NCBI GenBank assembly: GCA_041661865.1
Contig: JBAZTO010000027.1
Location: 1-51,667 of the forward strand
Reading direction: 5' to 3'
DNA from: JBAZTO01 sp041661865
GTDB taxonomy: Bacteria > Planctomycetota > Phycisphaerae > SM23-33
DNA: 51,667 nt
The position numbers were made by a program, and so were the translations under genes. The notes beneath the pieces are model-generated. The model was not told where the DNA came from. It ran no database searches and saw only the letters and a list, made by a program, of their open reading frames with translations. Below, in pieces: positions 51,430-51,667 of the stretch; the stretch's first letter is position 1, and each line of letters opens with the position of its first letter.

Positions 51430-51498
51430 GCGCCACTGCTGCGGTGTTTGCAACAATGTCGGAGTCAAACACGGCTGCACACAACGCAGCCGTGGCAC
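51430..51498. repeat. double-hairpin extragenic element, copy C (decayed)
   Basis: GCGCCACTGCTGC...GTTTGCAACAATG replaces the perfect first hairpin, while the second (CACGGCTGC/GCAGCCGTG, loop ACACAAC) is nearly intact, ending GTGGCAC. The outer flanks of copies A and B are not recognisable. It is the fourth family member and lies 50 bp past rnpB. Confidence 0.7.
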
Positions 51499-51521
51499 CA
51501 GGTCGCCCACGTGGCCTGAGG

Positions 51522-51570
51522 ATTCGGTACTCCGGTAATTCCGGTCCTCCGGCAGTTCGGTAGTCCGGCA
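51522..51570. repeat. three degenerate 16-17-bp tandem repeats
   Basis: Units ATTCGGTACTCCGGTA, ATTCCGGTCCTCCGGCA and GTTCGGTAGTCCGGCA follow one another at 51522, 51538 and 51555. They form a short TCCGG-rich tandem array in the space before the gene at 51651. Confidence 0.6.
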
Positions 51571-51650
51571 GGGGTGTGACAAATTCTTCTGGCGCTTTCG
51601 GAATAATCGGAATATCTTCTCATATTGACAATCCACATGAGGAGACAACG

Positions 51651-51667
51651 ATGGATCAGGACAAGGA
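51651..51667 (+). CDS. start of a gene cut by the window edge
   Basis: An ATG at 51651 is preceded by GAGGAG (51639-51644) and begins M-D-Q-D-K before the window ends. Only the start signal supports it; the product cannot be named. Confidence 0.4.

Noticed and set aside
50873..51484. 203-residue minus-strand frame over rnpB
   Set aside because: The region is a clear RNase P RNA with its own promoter.
51576..51630. promoter boxes (GTGACA, TTGACA, AATAAT) before the gene at 51651
   Set aside because: No pair has acceptable spacing, and TTGACA at 51625 is too close to the start codon.

Overview
The window reads as chromosomal DNA of a GC-rich, didermic bacterium, most likely a planctomycete of the Phycisphaerae kind. 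This assignment is an inference from several features. The secD and secF genes are fused. There is an exosortase/EpsI locus with a giant TPR protein. A bacterial topoisomerase VI B subunit is present. There are two L,D-transpeptidases, a uroporphyrinogen-decarboxylase-like protein and GH78-like enzymes. The intergenic spaces are full of short palindromic repeats. No 16S rRNA or tRNA was seen, so the taxonomy cannot be fixed here.

Layout. 1-190: the 5' end of an IS3-type transposase gene. 261-3173: a Met/Cys-rich secreted protein, 5-formyl-THF cyclo-ligase, a membrane-anchored L,D-transpeptidase and a small unknown protein. 3198-7125: promoter, structured leader, an enlarged SecDF fusion and a strong terminator. 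7580-9199: a lipoprotein of unknown role. 9652-20305: a tight exosortase/exopolysaccharide operon made of a Wza-like export lipoprotein, an exosortase, an EpsI-like protein, a 1476-residue TPR protein and a Wzc-like chain-length/kinase-fold protein. 20306-20853: repeat-rich non-coding DNA. 20854-25802 (minus): a GH5-like hydrolase and a GH78-like rhamnosidase. 26000-29217: Top6B without an adjacent Top6A, then a URO-D-like protein. 29352-29822 (minus): a DUF2203-type protein.

30016-41776 is the most unusual region. It holds seven closely packed, mostly overlapping genes: a two-part unknown protein, a PqqD-like protein, an FtsX-type permease, a LolD-like ATPase, a 1690-residue fusion of a degenerate M28-peptidase-like domain with an FtsX-type permease, an OPT-like multi-pass transporter and a second LolD-like ATPase. 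The arrangement suggests one envelope machine that exports, binds or handles a peptide or lipid substrate. I know of no named system that matches it.

41795-50834 is mostly housekeeping: an MBL-fold hydrolase, a MATE transporter, isoleucyl-tRNA synthetase with a decayed C-terminal zinc site, an RRM protein, ClpX with an overlapping SHOCT-like membrane protein, and a second L,D-transpeptidase. 50973-51379 is the RNase P RNA, with a perfect 16-bp palindrome in its promoter. A new gene begins at 51651 and runs off the end.

The spaces between genes carry several repeat families. The clearest is a roughly 70-bp double hairpin bounded by GTGCCAC and GTGGCAC. It is present four times, each time just past the 3' end of a gene. 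One copy has entirely different stem sequences that still pair.
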